Below, in pieces: positions 43,117-54,900 of a stretch of 64,000 nt of DNA; the first letter of the stretch is position 1; every line of letters begins with the position of its first letter. The notes below the pieces were generated by a model, which was given only the letters and a program-made list of their open reading frames with translations, did no database searches and was not told the DNA's origin. The position numbers were made by a program, and so were the translations under genes. Source of the DNA: JAYEPK01 sp048569615 (GTDB lineage Archaea; Thermoplasmatota; Penumbrarchaeia; Penumbrarchaeales; Penumbrarchaeaceae); contig JBLIRK010000013.1 in the NCBI GenBank assembly GCA_048569615.1, forward strand, positions 4,579-68,578, written 5' to 3'.

Positions 43117-46100
43117 ATGGTATTTGGAAAGAAAGACAATAAACGAGGTTTGATGGCATCAAAGAGATTTTTGATCATAGGATCCGTGGTAATCCTTCTT
43201 GGAGCGCTTCTGGTTTATTTACCCGATGAGGTCTCGGCAGAGACGAAACCCGGAGGAACCCTCAAGAACGACCAACCGGCCAGAGTTTATACCACTGGAT
43301 GGTGGTGGAGCACAATTCCTGACGAGCTGACCTTCAAGGTCCCTACTAAGACCAATCATTACACGGCAATTGCCGTCCATAATAGGCAATCCGGAGAAGA
43401 TTTCGACCTTTTCGCTTACAACGATTACGACATGACGCAGAGGATCACGTCCTCTACCAAGGGAAGCAATGTCATAGACTTTGTTGTCATAGACGGACAC
43501 ACATATACTGGCGCCTACAAGTACGCCAAGGTCATCAAGTTCACGGGGCAGGACTGGACCTCGGGAATCAGGATCGAATCCGACTATCATACAGTCGCTG
43601 CCGACCTGTTCGGATCGGATCCCGATGCGGACGGTTACCTCAAGGTCGGAGAGAGGAGGTATTCCATGTTCGAATATCATGGAACATCCACCTACGACGG
43701 GACGTTGAGGGGGGATTACCCATTGGTAAATATGTATGATGTCTATCTCGATGCTGGGGGCACATACGACTTCGATCTATACTCGGTTCCATCCGGAGAG
43801 CGGCTCTCGATGTATCTGCTGAAGGGCTCCGGGAATTCGGACGATGCCCTTGTTTCAGATACCTCATCTTCCTCGGGAGGCTCGTTGAGCTTCAATTACC
43901 AACCTGAAACCTCAGGTTACTATGGACTGTGCGTGATCGATGAGAACCAGGGATATACCAGCACAGACAACTACACGGTTGTTATAACATCGGATTTCAG
44001 CCTATCGGCAAACCCTGTTTCCAAGCTCATTGCGCCTGGAATGAACGCTTCCTACGAGATCAGCTTGAAATCCCTGGGAGTGACAAAGGACATCGACCTT
44101 CACTACAGATGGGTGGATAGCGGTGGCACTCCTATCGCAACACCAGCCGGAGCAGTTGCAACATTAGGTAAATCAAAGGTAAATACAGGAGGTGTGGGAA
44201 CGGAGAAGATCTACCTCAACGTTTCAACATCGGGCTCCTTCAGCGCGGGTACCTATTACCTTACGGTCTATGGGAATGACACCGGATACAATGGAAACAC
44301 CCGAAGCACGAAGGTCCTTCTAAGGGTTTCGACAAATCCGGACTTCTTCCTGACCGGCTCACCGGCGTTGAAGGCCATTTCACCCGGTTCGAACGCAGTC
44401 TATTCCCTAAGTATGGAAACCATCAATAATTACGGGAACAACGTCAGCCTTTCGGCAACTGTGGACAGGGGTAGTTCGAACTTCGGCTTCTCATACTCAC
44501 CGACTCAGATAAACCGATCACGCACATCTTCCACCCTCACTGTCACAGCAGGGTCCAACACTCCAATAGGCATCTACAATATCTCCATGAGGGGGTCCGA
44601 TGGGGCATTGATCAGATATGCTAATGTTACCCTTCGCATCAAGGAGCCCATATCCATCGATGTCATCTCGCCTTCACTGGAAGAGATCGTTTCTGGGGTT
44701 TATACCTTCAAGGTCAAAGCGGGGACCCCCGACGAGGTCAAATCGGTAAAGATCACTTTTGGCGGGAAGATGAGGGCTGCCGGGACCCTGAACACCTACT
44801 ACAGTATCTCCAGCCAAACCTGGGAACGGTCAGTCAATACTTTCACATTTGCAGACGGCCTATGCTGGTTAAACATCACGGCCGAAGATTACGGTGGTGG
44901 GATAACCACCTTTGGTCCTAGGAACTACACACTTTCCAATTCCGCACCCAATCCAATTATCAATACTCCAAAGGACCGCTCATACGTCACCGGTACGAAC
45001 ATGCCCATCTCCGTGAACACCACATCGTATGTCATATCATGCAGATTCAAGGTCGATCAGAATGCATGGTCCCCACTGATACGGAATTTGAATACATGGA
45101 CAGGGACCTACGATACCACACAGATTACCGACGGAGAGCACACCTTGACCATCGAGGCAAAGGACTCGGCGGGCCTTTCCGGAGAATCCACTATTACGAT
45201 ATTCATCGACAATTCGAAACCCACCTCGAACATCAACTCACCGATCGACGGTCAGTATATCGAGGGTTCCTATACTTTCAGAGTGGTGGCAACCGATACA
45301 GTGGGAGTCAACCATGTGGACATCAACATCTTTGGCAAGAATATCACACTTCCATACAACCCCATAACATCATCCTACGAATACACCGTGGCGACCTCCA
45401 CAAAACCGGACGGGATTTATTCCGTCTATGCGGTCGCCTACGACAATGTCAACCAGTCTAAAAAGAGCGAAATTGTAATATTTAGCATAGATAACAACGC
45501 CCCCTCACTGAATATCGTCAAGCCCATTGACGAGGAGATAATAGGCGGGAATTACACCCTGACGGTGACCTCCTCCGATTTCTTCCTGAATTCCGTGAAA
45601 TACAGAATCGATTCCATGGGTTGGCAGTCCTTTAACGGGGTCGAACCGACCTGGTCAAAGGTTCTGAATACCAAGAACCTGACCGACGGAAGACACCTAC
45701 TTACCGTGCGGTCCGTGGATAATCTGTCCCACGTCACGGAGCAATCCATCGACATAATCGTTGATAACACGAATCCGACCTGCAATATGGTCTCGCCCTT
45801 TACGGACCAGTTCCTGGCCGGAGTGTACACGTTCAAGGTCTCGGCATCTGACACAGTTGGCATCGACAAGGTGGACCTGAACATATTCTCCGATACGGTC
45901 CAGACCACCTTCAACAGACAGACAGGCTACTATGAATACCAGATCAATACGCTCACCGTTCCTGACGGCATCTATACCGTTACATCATTTGCATACGATC
46001 TCAGCGGCAAGGTTACCGCCTCGGCAGATATTCGATTCAGAGTGGATAACAACGCACCTGTGCTCAATATCCAATTCCCGCTGGACGGGGAATTCATCTT

Positions 46101-48825
46101 CGGAAACGTCACCCTCAGGGTCAGCGCAACGGATGTATTCCTCGATAGGGTCGAATACGATATTGACGGTTCGGGCTGGGTCCCGATCAACAGGACCCTT
46201 AACTCCTCATTATACGGGGACGGGGACCATGTGATCAGCTTCAGGGCATTCGACAAGGCAGGGCACATGACGCAGACGTCCTCGGATGTGATCATAGACA
46301 ACACCAATCCCTACGGTGCGATCTCAAATCCGGTCAGGGACCAGTTCCTCGAAGGTATAGCAACATTCACGGTGGTTGCATCGGATATCGTCGGTGTGGA
46401 CAACGTCAAGATCGAGATCTTCGGCGAGATCCTCGATATGAACTATAATGCAGGGTCCGGTTTCTACGAGTACAAGACGGATACAAGGATAATACCGGAC
46501 GGTACCTACGAGTTCAATGTGACCGTAACAGACCTATCGGGCAAGATGATCGAACTCGGACCTCTTCGGTTCAACATAGACAATCATTACCCCTCGCTTG
46601 TTGTGAACGAGCTTGTGGACGGAGATATTCTGGAAGGGGATTTTGCCTTCAACGCAAGTGCTTACGACGTGTTCCTCAGCAGCGTGGATTATGAGGTGGA
46701 TGCAACAGGCTGGATTCCCATATCCCAGATCTTGGATACGACCCGGTACGGCGATGGAGCACATGTTATCAAGGTACGGGCGGTCGACAGGTCCGGAAAG
46801 ACCACGACCTTCGAGTTCGACATACTCGTTGACAACGTGGCCCCAACCTGTACCATCAACTCTCCGACGGAGGGTGAGTTCGTAGAAGGGACCATTACGA
46901 TCAGGGTAACCGCATTCGACCTGGTCAAGGTTGACTACGTCAAGATACAGGTCTACAACATCGAGGCAAGGGTGCCCTACAACGCGAATACGGGTTACTA
47001 TGAATACACATCCAATACCATTACTTGGGGTTCGGGAGAGGACGGTTTGAGGAACGTTACCGCCACGGTCTATGATCTCACGGGAAAGTCTTTCACATAC
47101 GGACCGGTGAACTTCAAGGTGGACAACAGGCCTCCGACGATAAATATAAACTCACCGCAGGAAGGGGATGTCGTTTCGGGCCTCTTCTTCTTCGACGTGG
47201 AAAACGGGGATGTGTTCAAGAAAGGCACCGAATACAACATCGACGGGGCTTCATGGCAGCCGGTTTCCATCGGATGGAACACAAACCTGGTACCCGACGG
47301 CCTTCACGAGGTGACCATAAAAGCTAGCGACCAGGCAGGACATGTGACCCTGGAGACCATCAACGTCTATGTCGACAACCATGCACCCGAAGTGTCAATA
47401 GCGAGCCCCTCCGAGAACGAGTTCATCGACAACACATACACATTCAGGATCGCTGCTTTCGACCAGGTCGGGGTCACCAAGGTCAGCATGAAGGTGAACA
47501 ACGAGATCAGGTTCATGTCCTACAACACCCAATCCGGTTATTACGAATATCTGATAGATACCAGAACGCTGGTTGACGGCACCTATACCATCAATGCCAC
47601 GGCCACGGATGTTGCCGGAAGGTCCGTGACCACACCGAGTCTGCAGTTCAGGATAGACAATGAAGCACCTGACCTTATAGTGGAATCACCGGTCAAGGGG
47701 CAGCTGATCAACGGTGTTTTCATCGTCAGGGCAAAGACCTTGGACGAGTTCCCGGGGATCGTCAAATATGCCGTTGACGGGACCACATGGTTCGACGTGA
47801 CAACACCATGGAACACCACAAAGATCGGTGACGGCCCCCATACCATTACGGTAATGACACAGGACCAGGCCGGACACAGGACCGAGTTCGATGTCGATGT
47901 CACCGTGGATAATACAGCACCGGCGATCTCACAGGCCACCATCACACCGGGACAGGTGCTTTCCGGGGTTCAGACCATTAGGTTCTACGCAGCGGACTCC
48001 ATCGGCATCAGACAGGTCATGCTGAAGATCGACAACGAGCAGCAGATAGAGATCTTCAAGGGAGAGAGCGGCCTATATTACGAGTATCTGATCGACACCA
48101 GGATCTACGGCGATGGCGATCATACCATCACAGTCACAGCCTGGGACAGGGCCGGGAACAGCGACGGGTCCACCTACGGGATCAAATTCGACAATACAGG
48201 ACCTGAGATATCCCTTGACTATTACTGGATCGAAAAGGACCAGGAAGTCCGGATCGGAGAGGTGAAGAAGGGAATGTCGGTTGTTTTCCAGGCTACGGTG
48301 ACGGACAGGTACTCCAATGTAAGCGTGGTGATGATAAACATCGACTCCACCGGCTGGAGGGAGATGACCCCTGATTCCAATTCATCAAATCCCAACACCT
48401 ACGTGCTATTCTGGCCGACGTCCGGGGCTGAAGGAGGAGCACATGTGTTCCAGATCAGGACGGCAGACAAGCTCGGGAATGAGGCGACGATCTCCGGCCT
48501 CATCAATGTAAAGGAATACGAGAAGAAGACGAACTTCCTGGAATCCTTCACGGACGCTCTCCCTGTCCTCTGGTTCATACTCTTCATCATCCTGCTGATA
48601 GCAATATTCGTCCTGGGATATCTCGGCGTGCTCACCAAGTGGGCCAGGGGAGAAGGGAGGAAGAAGAGGGAGCCCAAGGAAACAGCGGAGGAAGAGGAAG
48701 GTCCAAGACAGGATAGGAGAAGGGACGCCCCCAAGGAAAAACCGAAGAGGGAGAATCCGTTCCGGAGGAAATCCAAGACCGACGAGCCGGTCGAGGACTG
48801 GGACAAACAGGTCGAGAACGATTGA
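43117..48825 (+). CDS. Giant Ig-repeat surface protein, six-pair paralogue
   Basis: This 1902-residue protein has an N-terminal signal helix (about 17-38) and a PPC-like beta-sandwich region (about 45-300, with the striking VYTTGWWWSTIPDEL). Two NEW3/CARDB-like domains follow (about 300-520), then an Ig-like array of 12 domains in six alternating A-B pairs (about 605-1690). A distinct terminal Ig-like domain (about 1690-1800) leads to a membrane helix (about 1815-1840) and a Lys/Glu/Arg-rich cytosolic tail. Nearly every domain begins with DN(N/T/E)xP. GGAGG lies six bases before the ATG at 43117. It is the tandem paralogue of the gene at 48997. It is probably a fibrous adhesin or surface stalk. 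Confidence 0.88.
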   Translation: MVFGKKDNKRGLMASKRFLIIGSVVILLGALLVYLPDEVSAETKPGGTLKNDQPARVYTTGWWWSTIPDELTFKVPTKTNHYTAIAVHNRQSGEDFDLFAYNDYDMTQRITSSTKGSNVIDFVVIDGHTYTGAYKYAKVIKFTGQDWTSGIRIESDYHTVAADLFGSDPDADGYLKVGERRYSMFEYHGTSTYDGTLRGDYPLVNMYDVYLDAGGTYDFDLYSVPSGERLSMYLLKGSGNSDDALVSDTSSSSGGSLSFNYQPETSGYYGLCVIDENQGYTSTDNYTVVITSDFSLSANPVSKLIAPGMNASYEISLKSLGVTKDIDLHYRWVDSGGTPIATPAGAVATLGKSKVNTGGVGTEKIYLNVSTSGSFSAGTYYLTVYGNDTGYNGNTRSTKVLLRVSTNPDFFLTGSPALKAISPGSNAVYSLSMETINNYGNNVSLSATVDRGSSNFGFSYSPTQINRSRTSSTLTVTAGSNTPIGIYNISMRGSDGALIRYANVTLRIKEPISIDVISPSLEEIVSGVYTFKVKAGTPDEVKSVKITFGGKMRAAGTLNTYYSISSQTWERSVNTFTFADGLCWLNITAEDYGGGITTFGPRNYTLSNSAPNPIINTPKDRSYVTGTNMPISVNTTSYVISCRFKVDQNAWSPLIRNLNTWTGTYDTTQITDGEHTLTIEAKDSAGLSGESTITIFIDNSKPTSNINSPIDGQYIEGSYTFRVVATDTVGVNHVDINIFGKNITLPYNPITSSYEYTVATSTKPDGIYSVYAVAYDNVNQSKKSEIVIFSIDNNAPSLNIVKPIDEEIIGGNYTLTVTSSDFFLNSVKYRIDSMGWQSFNGVEPTWSKVLNTKNLTDGRHLLTVRSVDNLSHVTEQSIDIIVDNTNPTCNMVSPFTDQFLAGVYTFKVSASDTVGIDKVDLNIFSDTVQTTFNRQTGYYEYQINTLTVPDGIYTVTSFAYDLSGKVTASADIRFRVDNNAPVLNIQFPLDGEFIFGNVTLRVSATDVFLDRVEYDIDGSGWVPINRTLNSSLYGDGDHVISFRAFDKAGHMTQTSSDVIIDNTNPYGAISNPVRDQFLEGIATFTVVASDIVGVDNVKIEIFGEILDMNYNAGSGFYEYKTDTRIIPDGTYEFNVTVTDLSGKMIELGPLRFNIDNHYPSLVVNELVDGDILEGDFAFNASAYDVFLSSVDYEVDATGWIPISQILDTTRYGDGAHVIKVRAVDRSGKTTTFEFDILVDNVAPTCTINSPTEGEFVEGTITIRVTAFDLVKVDYVKIQVYNIEARVPYNANTGYYEYTSNTITWGSGEDGLRNVTATVYDLTGKSFTYGPVNFKVDNRPPTININSPQEGDVVSGLFFFDVENGDVFKKGTEYNIDGASWQPVSIGWNTNLVPDGLHEVTIKASDQAGHVTLETINVYVDNHAPEVSIASPSENEFIDNTYTFRIAAFDQVGVTKVSMKVNNEIRFMSYNTQSGYYEYLIDTRTLVDGTYTINATATDVAGRSVTTPSLQFRIDNEAPDLIVESPVKGQLINGVFIVRAKTLDEFPGIVKYAVDGTTWFDVTTPWNTTKIGDGPHTITVMTQDQAGHRTEFDVDVTVDNTAPAISQATITPGQVLSGVQTIRFYAADSIGIRQVMLKIDNEQQIEIFKGESGLYYEYLIDTRIYGDGDHTITVTAWDRAGNSDGSTYGIKFDNTGPEISLDYYWIEKDQEVRIGEVKKGMSVVFQATVTDRYSNVSVVMINIDSTGWREMTPDSNSSNPNTYVLFWPTSGAEGGAHVFQIRTADKLGNEATISGLINVKEYEKKTNFLESFTDALPVLWFILFIILLIAIFVLGYLGVLTKWARGEGRKKREPKETAEEEEGPRQDRRRDAPKEKPKRENPFRRKSKTDEPVEDWDKQVEND
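44936..48189 (+). repeat. Six alternating A-B Ig-domain pairs in the 43117 gene
   Basis: Twelve domains of about 90 residues (270 bases) alternate between two types. Type A contains VxYxIDGxGWxPI...L(N/D)T...DGxHxIxxRAxDxAGH. Type B contains YTFxVxAxDxVGxxxVxxxIF...YNxxTGYYEYxxDTxxxxDGTYxxxxxxxDLSGK. The repeat is diverged at the DNA level, so it is long established. Confidence 0.8.
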
Positions 48826-48926
48826 TGTCAAATTCGAAAGGGCAGATAGTAATTGATATCTGTGATCCCCTGGTCCAGCATTGGCTCCGTCGGCAATCAG
48901 GACAAGTGTAAGAGCGGTGATAAATC

Positions 48927-48935
48927 TTTATTTAT
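48927..48935 (+). promoter_or_regulatory. Candidate TATA box for the nine-pair surface-protein gene
   Basis: TTTATTTAT lies about 66 bases before the ATG at 48997 and predicts a start near 48957. The second giant gene may therefore be transcribed independently of the first. Confidence 0.35.
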
Positions 48936-48996
48936 CCATGTAATGTAATACACGCCGAAAGGGATAGCAATCTATCTAGTAGCGGGAGGCATGAAG

Positions 48997-51900
48997 ATGC
49001 GGAAAAAGAATGATAGTTTTTGGTCGGGAGCTGACTTTATACGAAAGGCCGTGGCATTGTCCACCGTGCTTTTCCTTATCGGGACATTGTTGGTTATGGT
49101 CCCGGAAGAGGCTTTGGCGGAGACAAGACCCGGGGGAACCCTGGAAAATGATACTCCGGCAAGGGTTTACACGACGGGATGGTGGTGGAGCACGATACCG
49201 GATGAGCTCTCCTTCAAGGTACCTTCAAAAACGAACCACTACACCGCAGTGGCGATAGTCAACCAGCAATCGGGGGAGGATTTCGATCTCTTTGCCTACA
49301 ATGATTACGGTATGTCGCAGGGGATCGCTTCTTCCACACAGGGGAGCAATGCAATTGATTTCGTCGTGATAGATGGTCATACATATACTGGCAACTACAA
49401 ATATGCCAAGGTCATCAAGTTCACGGGGCAGGATTGGACCTCCGGGATCAGGATCGAATCCGACTACCATACGGTCGCCGCCGACCTGTTCGGATCGGAT
49501 CCCGATGCGGACGGTTACCTCGAGATAGGGGAGAGGAGGTATTCCATGTTCGAGTACCACGGGTCCTCCACCTATGACGGAACATTGAGGGGGGATTACC
49601 CGCTGGTGAACATGTATGATGTCTATCTTGATGCGGGAGGGATCTACGATTTCGATATCTACAACGTTCCCACCGGTCAGGCATTATCTATGTATCTCTT
49701 CAAGGGCTCCGGGAATTCCGATGATGCGCTGCTTACTGACTCGGCCACCGCTGCGGGACCCCTCAGCTTCACCTATCAACCTGAGGCTTCAGGTTATTAC
49801 GGCCTCTGCGTGATCGACGACAATCCAACCACTGGATACTCCAGCATCTCCAACTACACCGTTTTGATCACCTCCGATTTCGAGATGAATGCTGATCCCA
49901 CATCCCGGCTGATAGCGCCGGGAATGAACACATCATTTGCCATCGATGTGGAATCACTCGGCATTACCAAGGATTTCGACCTGCATTACAGATGGCAGAA
50001 TTCGGGTGGTGCCAATGTATCCACCCCTGCCGGTGCAGTGGCATCTCTCAGCAATACCACGGCGAACACCGGAGGAGTTGGGACCAAACGCGTCTACCTC
50101 AATGTGTCCACAACCACATCCATGACTGCGGGAACTTACTATCTGGCAGTATACGGGAACGATACGGGCTATAATGGTGGTTCGAAAAAGGTCAGCGTAT
50201 TGCTCAAGGTTTCCACCAATCCTGACTTCTTCCTTAAGGCGGAACCAGCCAATAAGGTTGTATCCCCCGGAACGGCAGCTCTTTACACGATAGGTATGGA
50301 CACCATAAACAACTTCGGAAACAATGTCAGCCTCAGTGCCAGCGTGGACAGGAATCCTACGAGTTTCAACTTCAGCTTCTCTCCGGCCTCGATTAACAAG
50401 AGCAGCTCTAATTCCACCGCCACCGTGAATACCCTCTCCTCCACACCGGTCGGAAATTACAATATCACCATTCGGGGATACGACGGCTCGCTGACAAGAT
50501 ACGCCAATGTGACCATCAGGGTGAAGGAGCCCATTTCAATAGATATTATCTCTCCGTCATTGGACGAGATCGTCTCGGGAGTGTACAATTTCAGGGTAAA
50601 GGCCGGAACCCCGGCCGAAGTCAAATCGGTGAAGATCACTTACGGCGGGAAGATGAGGGCTGCAGGGACGTTGAACACCTACTACAGCTCTTCAAGCCAG
50701 ACATGGGAAAGGACCGTGAACACCTATACCTACGCGGACGGCCTCTGCTGGCTCAATATCACGGCAGAGGACTACGGCGGAGGCGTCACCACCTTCGGTC
50801 CGAGGAATTTTACCTTGTCCAATTCTGCTCCTAACCCGATCATCAACACCCCCAAGGACCGTTCATACGTCACAGGGAGCTCCATGCCGATTTCCGTCAA
50901 TACCACCTCCTATGTCATTTCCTGCCGGTTCAGGGTGGATCAGAATGCCTGGACCCCCCTGATAAGGAGCGGAAACACATGGACGGGCACCTACGATACC
51001 ACGCTTATCACCGACGGGTCCCATTCTCTGACCATAGAAGCGAAGGATTCGGCGGGTTTGACGGGGGAAACAACGGTTACGATATTCGTGGACAACAACA
51101 ATCCGACGTGCAACATGAACTCACCCATTTCGGGACAGTACATCGAGGGGACCTACACATTCAGAGTTGTTGCCACAGATACCGTGGGTGTAAAGAATGT
51201 GGATATCAACATATTCGGGGAGAACGTAACATTGCCCTACAACCCTGTAACCTCCTCGTACGAATATACCTTGACAACGACAACCAAGACCGATGGTATC
51301 TACCAGGTTTCCGCGACCGCTTATGACTATGTTGGGCACTCTAAAACAAGCCCGGTGGTGACTTTCAACATCGACAACAACGATCCATCATTGGAAATTA
51401 AAAAACCCATAGATGACGAGATCATCGGAGGTCAATACAACGTGCAAGTCACGTCAAGCGACACCTTCATGAGCAAGGTCGAATACATGATAGACTCGGC
51501 CGGATGGCAGGCAATGAACGGGATCCAGCCGAATTACTATGTTCTTCTGAACACCACTGCGCTCACAGACGGTGCCCACAAGCTAACTGTCCGGGCCCTG
51601 GACAACCTGTCGCATAAAACGGAGCAGGCCATCGATTTCACCGTGGACAACCACGCTCCAACATGCAACGTCGTATCCCCGTTCCAGGGTGCTTTCATCA
51701 GCGGAGTTCACACGTTCAAGGTTTCCTCGTCGGACACCGTTGGTATAGACACCGTGATCCTATCCGTCTTCGACGAGGAATACGATACCTCGTACAACAG
51801 GCAAACAGGGTACTACGAATACCAGATCAACACACTCATACTCACCGACGGGACATATTCAGTTCATGCTATGTCAACGGACCTTTCGGGAAAAACAAAA

Positions 51901-54900
51901 AACAGCACCCAGATATCCTTCAAGGTCGACAACGAGGCTCCCCTGATGACCGTGAACGGCCTCCAGACCAATGACTACATCTCGGGCGACATACTGCTCA
52001 ACGTGACCGTTTCGGACGCATTCCTGAGGGATGTCAGGTACTCCATTGACGGAGGAGACTGGAGGATGATTAATTCCACCTGGAGGACCACTCAGATCCA
52101 GGACGGAAAGCACACCCTCAGGATCCAGGCCAGGGACCTGGCCGGCCATTCGACCACGCAGTCCCTCGACCTTATTGTCGACAACCACCTGCCCGTCTGT
52201 GCTGTGAACGCACCCGTGGCAAATGAGTTCATAGACGGTGCATACACCTTCAAGATATCAGCATCGGATTCCGTGGGCATAGAAAGGGTGGAGATACAGG
52301 TTTTCAGCAACAATTTCTCAACCACATACTCCTCCGCCTCCGGTTACTACGAATTCACCACCGATACTTCCATTCGACAGGATAGGAACTACAGCTGCTA
52401 TGCCATCGTTTACGACAAGAGCGGAAAAAGGAACACCTCCGTATCGGTGAGCTTCCAGATCGACAACAACGCACCTGTCCTCAGGGTCTATTACCCTATG
52501 GAGGGCGGCTATCTGGAAGGGAACGTTACCATGAACGTTTCCGCAACGGATGTTTTCCTGGACAAGGTGGAGTACAGGGTGGACGGCTCCGGTTGGGTTC
52601 CGGTAAGTACCGTGCTCGACACCAGGACCTTCGGGGACGGCTCCCACACGATATCGTTCAGGGCGCTCGACCTTTCCGGACGGATATCCACAACGAATGT
52701 TGGGGTCAAATTCGACAACAACGTACCCACCGGCTCTATAACCACTCCGGCCCAGGGACAGTATGTCGAGGGAGTGGGCGGATTTACCGCACTCGCATCC
52801 GATAATGTTGGTATAAGGAAGGTGCAGATAGAGATATTCGGGTCCACTCTTGATATGAGCTACAACTCCAATACGGGAAATTACGAATACAAGACCGATA
52901 CGAGGCTCATCGCCGATGGAACGTATACGATGTATGTGAGCATCGAAGACCTCTCGGGGAAGAAGCTCAGACTTGGACCTAGGCAATTCCATATCGACAA
53001 CAATGCCCCGGTACTCAGGGTGATCTCCCCCCTATCAGGAGATTATCTTGAGGATGAAGTGGACCTTCGGGTCAATGCAACCGATGTTTTCCTGGACAAG
53101 GTTGAATACGATGTTGACGGAACGGGCTGGACATCGATCTCTACTCCCTTGAACACCACCCTTTTCGGGGACGGGGACCATAGGATAAACATCAGAGCGG
53201 TGGACAAAGCGGGACATGTGACAAGCTCCTTCGTGGACATCATAATCGACAATACGCTCCCGACCGGCAATATCGGCTCCCCTGCAACGAACCAGTACAT
53301 TGAGGGAACCTACATTTTCACAGCCTTGGCATCGGATATTGTCGGCATAGATAAGGTGCAGATAACGGTCTTCAACTTCACCTTCGACATGAACTACAAT
53401 TCGGGAACGGGAAGCTACGAGTACAGGACCGACACGCGATTGATGAAGGACGGGACCTATCTGCTCTATATCGACATATTCGATCTTTCGGGAAAGACCA
53501 TCAAGCTTGGCCCCCGGTTCTTCTATATAGATAATAATGCGCCGGTGATGACCATAATATATCCTTCCGCCGGGGAATATCTCGAAGGAGAGGAGAGGAT
53601 ACTTGCGAACGTGACCGACGCGTTCCTCGACAAGGTGGAATACAATATAGATGAAACGGGATGGGTTCCGATCAACACAACGCTGAATACGACATTGTTC
53701 TCCGACGGCAAGCACAGGATAGTCATCCGATCCCTAGACAAGGCGGGTCATTCCATCACTGCAAGCCTGGAAGTCATAATCGACAATACACACCCCTACG
53801 GCGCCATTAACTCACCTGCCAATTCCCAGTTCATTGGTGGGATCTACGTCTTCCAGGCGGTAGCGTCCGACATCGTGGGCGTCAAGGATGTCGTAATAGA
53901 GGTATTCAATTCCACACTGGACATGAATTACAATTCGGGATCGGGATATTATGAGTTCTCGACGGACACATCACTCAGACCCGACGGGAATTATACCGTA
54001 TTCGTTCATGTGACCGACCTCTCGGGGAAGATCACCATGGTGGGACCGAGATACTTCCAGATCGACAACAACTATCCGGACCTGGAGGTTTACCAGTTGA
54101 ACGATGATGATATCCTGTCGGGGGTACTGGTTTTCAACTACTCAGCTGCCGATGAGTTCCTGAAATCCGTTGAATACCAGATAGATAATACGGGGTGGCA
54201 GGGCATCGATACGCCATTCGATACTGCCAAGGTTTCCGATGGGGCCCACAATATCAGGATCCGTGCCGTTGATTGGTCCGGTAAGGTAAGCAATGTGAAT
54301 TTCGAGGTCAGGGTCGACAATCTGAAACCCACCTGCACGATCAATTCACCGGTTGAAGGCGAGTTCGTTGAAGGGATCGTGACCATAAGGGTAAGCGCCT
54401 TCGATGTCGTCGGCATCGATTACGTTCTGATCAGGGTATACACTCTTGAGGCCAGGGTGCCCTACAATACCCAGACCGGATATTACGAGTACACCTCAAA
54501 TACGATCACCTGGGGCTCCGGCGAGGACGGGGTGAGGAACGTAACGGCCACGGCATACGATCTCACGGGCAAGTCCTATTCCTACGGTCCCGTGAACTTC
54601 AATGTTGACAACAGACCTCCTACCATCAACATCAAATCCCCCAAGGAAGGAGAGATCGTTTCGGGACTGTTCTTCTTCGATGTAGTGAACGGTGACGTTT
54701 TCAAGAAGGGGACCGAATACAACATAGACGGATCATCATGGCTGCCGGTCTCCATAGGCTGGAACACGAATCTGGTACAGGACGGGCTCCACGAGATTAC
54801 CATCAAGGCCACAGACCAGGCAGGACATGTTACACTGGAGACCATTTACGTTTACGTCGATAACCATGCTCCGGTGGTTTCATTGGCAAGCCCCGTCGAT